Notes under the pieces: generated by a model
The model's database searches: none
What the model saw: only the letters and a program-made list of their open reading frames with translations
What the model was told of the DNA's origin: nothing
Program-made: the position numbers and the translations under genes
NCBI GenBank assembly: GCA_938015435.1
Contig: CALLPN010000028.1
Location: 1-64,000, forward strand
Direction: 5' to 3'
DNA from: an uncultured Saprospiraceae bacterium
Lineage (GTDB): Bacteria; Bacteroidota; Bacteroidia; Chitinophagales; Saprospiraceae
DNA length: 64,000 nt
In this document: piece after piece, positions 61,711 through 64,000 of the stretch
Layout: the number at the start of each line of letters is the position of its first letter
Numbering within the stretch: the first letter of the stretch is position 1

Positions 61711-62757
61711 CTATCTCCGACTCATATAGTTATCTTTCAATAATCTTAATCTAGACACTAGTGTCGATATCCACACTGACAATAGAGTGAGTGCAATGAT
61801 TGCAGGATAAAAAACCATTCTGAGCGTATTGTCTAAATCTTCACCTCCTAAAGCAGGATTACCTCCATTACCAGGATGAAGACTATCCGTTAGCCTAGGT
61901 ATGATTATAATCAATGGTACCATTGTCGCAAACGCAAAAATGTTATATGCCGCCGATACCTTTGCTCTACGATCTTGATCTGGCATGGAAGCGCGCAATA
62001 CTAGATATGCAGAGTATATTAATATGAACGACGCTGCAGTATTGAGTTTGACATCAGGTGTCCAGAATGCACCCCATGTAAATCTCGCCCAAACACTACC
62101 AGTAAATATTCCCATAAAGCCTAGTAAGACTCCCACTTCAGTAAAAGAACTAGCAATGATATCATTACGCATATTAGGCTTGACCAAATACTTTATACTA
62201 TATATAAGACCAACAATAAGTACTGTATACATAGCAAACCATATAGCGACATGGAAGAATGTATTTCTTACCGTCTCATGCAATGTAGATCTAAATGGAA
62301 ATGCAAATCCATCGTACTTTGGAAAATCAATATTGGAAATATTATTATAGCTCTTTACTGAAGGATCAATAGTCGACTGCGTAATAAATAGAGCACCTGG
62401 AAGTATCGCGGTGCCATCCAAACTATTTGAAACTAACAAAGTTGCATCTATCGTACTATCTATTGTAGGTAAATTGTTCGGTAATTGTACACTAAAAACA
62501 GCGTCGACGTCAGATTTGGCATTAATTACTTGAATCTCTATAACAGAACTAGAATCTAACTTGAGCCAAGCCTTGGTATCAGGCTGCGTAAAGTGTGTAT
62601 TGTATCCAGTAACCGAAAACTTAGCTTGAGTACCAGCTTTGTGCAGAAAAGGAACTACGTCTCCAGTAAACCCTGGTTTCATAGGAGTACACATACCCAC
62701 TATAATGACATAGAGAAAGATAATAGCTCCTAATATTTTCCACCAATGTGATCTCAT
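61711..62757 (-). CDS. CcmC/CcsA-like cytochrome c biogenesis (heme handling) protein
   Basis: Multi-TM; FTGSVWARFTWGAFWTPDVKLNTAASFILIYSAYLVLR (tryptophan-rich WWD-like region). Confidence 0.85.
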   Translation of the reverse strand: MRSHWWKILGAIIFLYVIIVGMCTPMKPGFTGDVVPFLHKAGTQAKFSVTGYNTHFTQPDTKAWLKLDSSSVIEIQVINAKSDVDAVFSVQLPNNLPTIDSTIDATLLVSNSLDGTAILPGALFITQSTIDPSVKSYNNISNIDFPKYDGFAFPFRSTLHETVRNTFFHVAIWFAMYTVLIVGLIYSIKYLVKPNMRNDIIASSFTEVGVLLGFMGIFTGSVWARFTWGAFWTPDVKLNTAASFILIYSAYLVLRASMPDQDRRAKVSAAYNIFAFATMVPLIIIIPRLTDSLHPGNGGNPALGGEDLDNTLRMVFYPAIIALTLLSVWISTLVSRLRLLKDNYMSRR

Positions 62758-62779
62758 ATTTTATGTACTTAACTTGTTA

Positions 62780-63529
62780 CTAACGATCCCTTTTAGAAGT
62801 TTCTTTATTGAACTCAGCTTCAGATATTGCGTCATCGGCTTTAAGCATTGTTAATATTTTCTCTGGCTTTACTTTGCCTTCATCATAGGTGATAAGCCAG
62901 TAATTTTGATTTGGAGTAAGTCTCTTAAGTACTCGTAATCCATACTCTTCATATGATTTAAACCATTTTGGTAACATTGTACCTGGGCTAGGCAAGATTA
63001 TGATTTCTGATAAAATGTAGGTTGGCTTTTCCTCTTCTACTTTTACATCTGGCCTTGTATATTCTTCAATCAAATCCCACCCTTCAGATTGAGCCAACTT
63101 CTCCAACTTGTATTGCAATTGCATGAGTGAAGAAGGTCTCTCTTCTTTACCACGGACAAGTGCTAAGGTGTCTTCAACCACATATCCTATCGTCACCAAA
63201 GGTAAATCAGGTATATTGGACTTATAATCCGCAGGGAATTGAGTAAAATTTGATTCTTTAAATGTTTTGAGAAGATCATTGTATGCGTTCTTATCTAATT
63301 TTTTTCGGTAAAGACCTTTTTTACCTTGGACATGCTTTTGAGCAGATATCTCGGCCATTCCACCTTTCATTACTTTTAAATTATATACAGGACACTTACC
63401 AAAGCACATTCCTTTTTTGAGAGACATCTCTACCTCTCCATCTTTGGCCTTGGTGGCATACTTCCCTGATCCACAGCTTGTCATTAATAAGGTAAATGAA
63501 AATATGGCTAATATGTATGTAATCTTCAT
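62780..63529 (-). CDS. DUF6438-like lipoprotein
   Basis: Lipobox LLMTSC; VEMSLKKGMCFGKCPVYNLKVMKGGMAEISAQKHVQGKKGLYRKKL. Confidence 0.8.
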   Translation of the reverse strand: MKITYILAIFSFTLLMTSCGSGKYATKAKDGEVEMSLKKGMCFGKCPVYNLKVMKGGMAEISAQKHVQGKKGLYRKKLDKNAYNDLLKTFKESNFTQFPADYKSNIPDLPLVTIGYVVEDTLALVRGKEERPSSLMQLQYKLEKLAQSEGWDLIEEYTRPDVKVEEEKPTYILSEIIILPSPGTMLPKWFKSYEEYGLRVLKRLTPNQNYWLITYDEGKVKPEKILTMLKADDAISEAEFNKETSKRDR

Positions 63530-63732
63530 GCTTATATTATATCTAATTCACTAAAAATATGCCTCAACTAAGAGTCAACCGTATTAAGACGCAAACCTAT
63601 GAGAATTTATTATCAAAATACAGGACTAACTAGCTTATATTACAATATTAAGGTAATCATTTCAACTTTGCCCCAACCCTTAAGAATAATGTATAGTCTT
63701 TAGATATACAATACCAATACTAAATAGTTATT

Positions 63733-64000
63733 ATGAAAAATTTGATCTTCTTAATTATCGTTTTTGTCATTTCGTCTTGTAGTCCACCAGAAACGGAGAC
63801 TGATGTATGTATAGACAATATGATTCAAATGCTAGAAATGGAACATTACAATGGTGTAATCGAGAGCGAATGTCAAGATTATCTTCTTTGGTTTATACAC
63901 GAAGGCAGCGATTACTTTATGTATGATAATCCTTGTGCTGACATAGCGCTACATCTTTGGGATTGCGAGAAAGTCGATATCTGCGCAGATAACTCAAATC
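63733..64000 (+). CDS. Lipoprotein, 3'-truncated by window end
   Basis: ATG at 63733: MKNLIFLIIVFVISSCSPPETETDVCIDNMIQML... open to the window end. Confidence 0.6.
   Translation, partial: MKNLIFLIIVFVISSCSPPETETDVCIDNMIQMLEMEHYNGVIESECQDYLLWFIHEGSDYFMYDNPCADIALHLWDCEKVDICADNSN

Noticed and set aside
1914-62350. Numerous short antisense ORFs (e.g. 1914-2204, 6310-6519, 22228-22419, 35815-36108, 54448-54774, 61985-62350)
   Set aside because: Each lies opposite a well-supported CDS and shows no independent protein motif.

Overview
A/T-rich window from a Bacteroidota-type genome. Supporting evidence: many T9SS C-terminal sorting domains, fused SecDF, sigma/FecR/TonB-receptor loci, and DUF1800/DUF1501 and M56/BlaI pairs. 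Three zones. (1) About 1-13.8 kb is a decaying accessory region. It holds three degenerate IS481-like transposase copies and two group II intron relics (one keeps a damaged RT, one is an RT-less deletion derivative). It also has a partly duplicated DJ-1/PfpI plus ACT-domain block and pseudogenes (MsrQ-like, Asp/Glu racemase-like). An apparently intact egtB-egtD pair survives there with a Crp/Fnr regulator, a cupin, an NmrA-like protein and a porin. (2) About 13.9-40 kb is rich in secreted and surface proteins: an M43 protease, a YHYH protein, two di-heme cytochrome c peroxidases, a sulfatase, DUF1800/DUF1501 and a vanadium-haloperoxidase-like protein. Its most unusual part is 20.8-32.9 kb, where a signal-peptide/TPR/CHAT protease-like gene lies between two large paralogous proteins. 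Each paralog has a C25 (gingipain)-like N-terminus that appears to lack the catalytic Cys, plus MopE-type DCDD repeats, a recurring Cys-containing domain and a T9SS tail. (3) About 40-64 kb is regulatory and core: two divergent ECF sigma genes, a sigma/metallopeptidase/FecR/TonB-receptor cluster, a BlaI plus M56-M23 fusion pair with a perfect palindrome upstream, SecDF, a Cys/Met PLP enzyme, glutamate dehydrogenase and cytochrome c biogenesis genes. No tRNA, rRNA or CRISPR array was recognised. All family calls are by eye from motifs; no database search was run.
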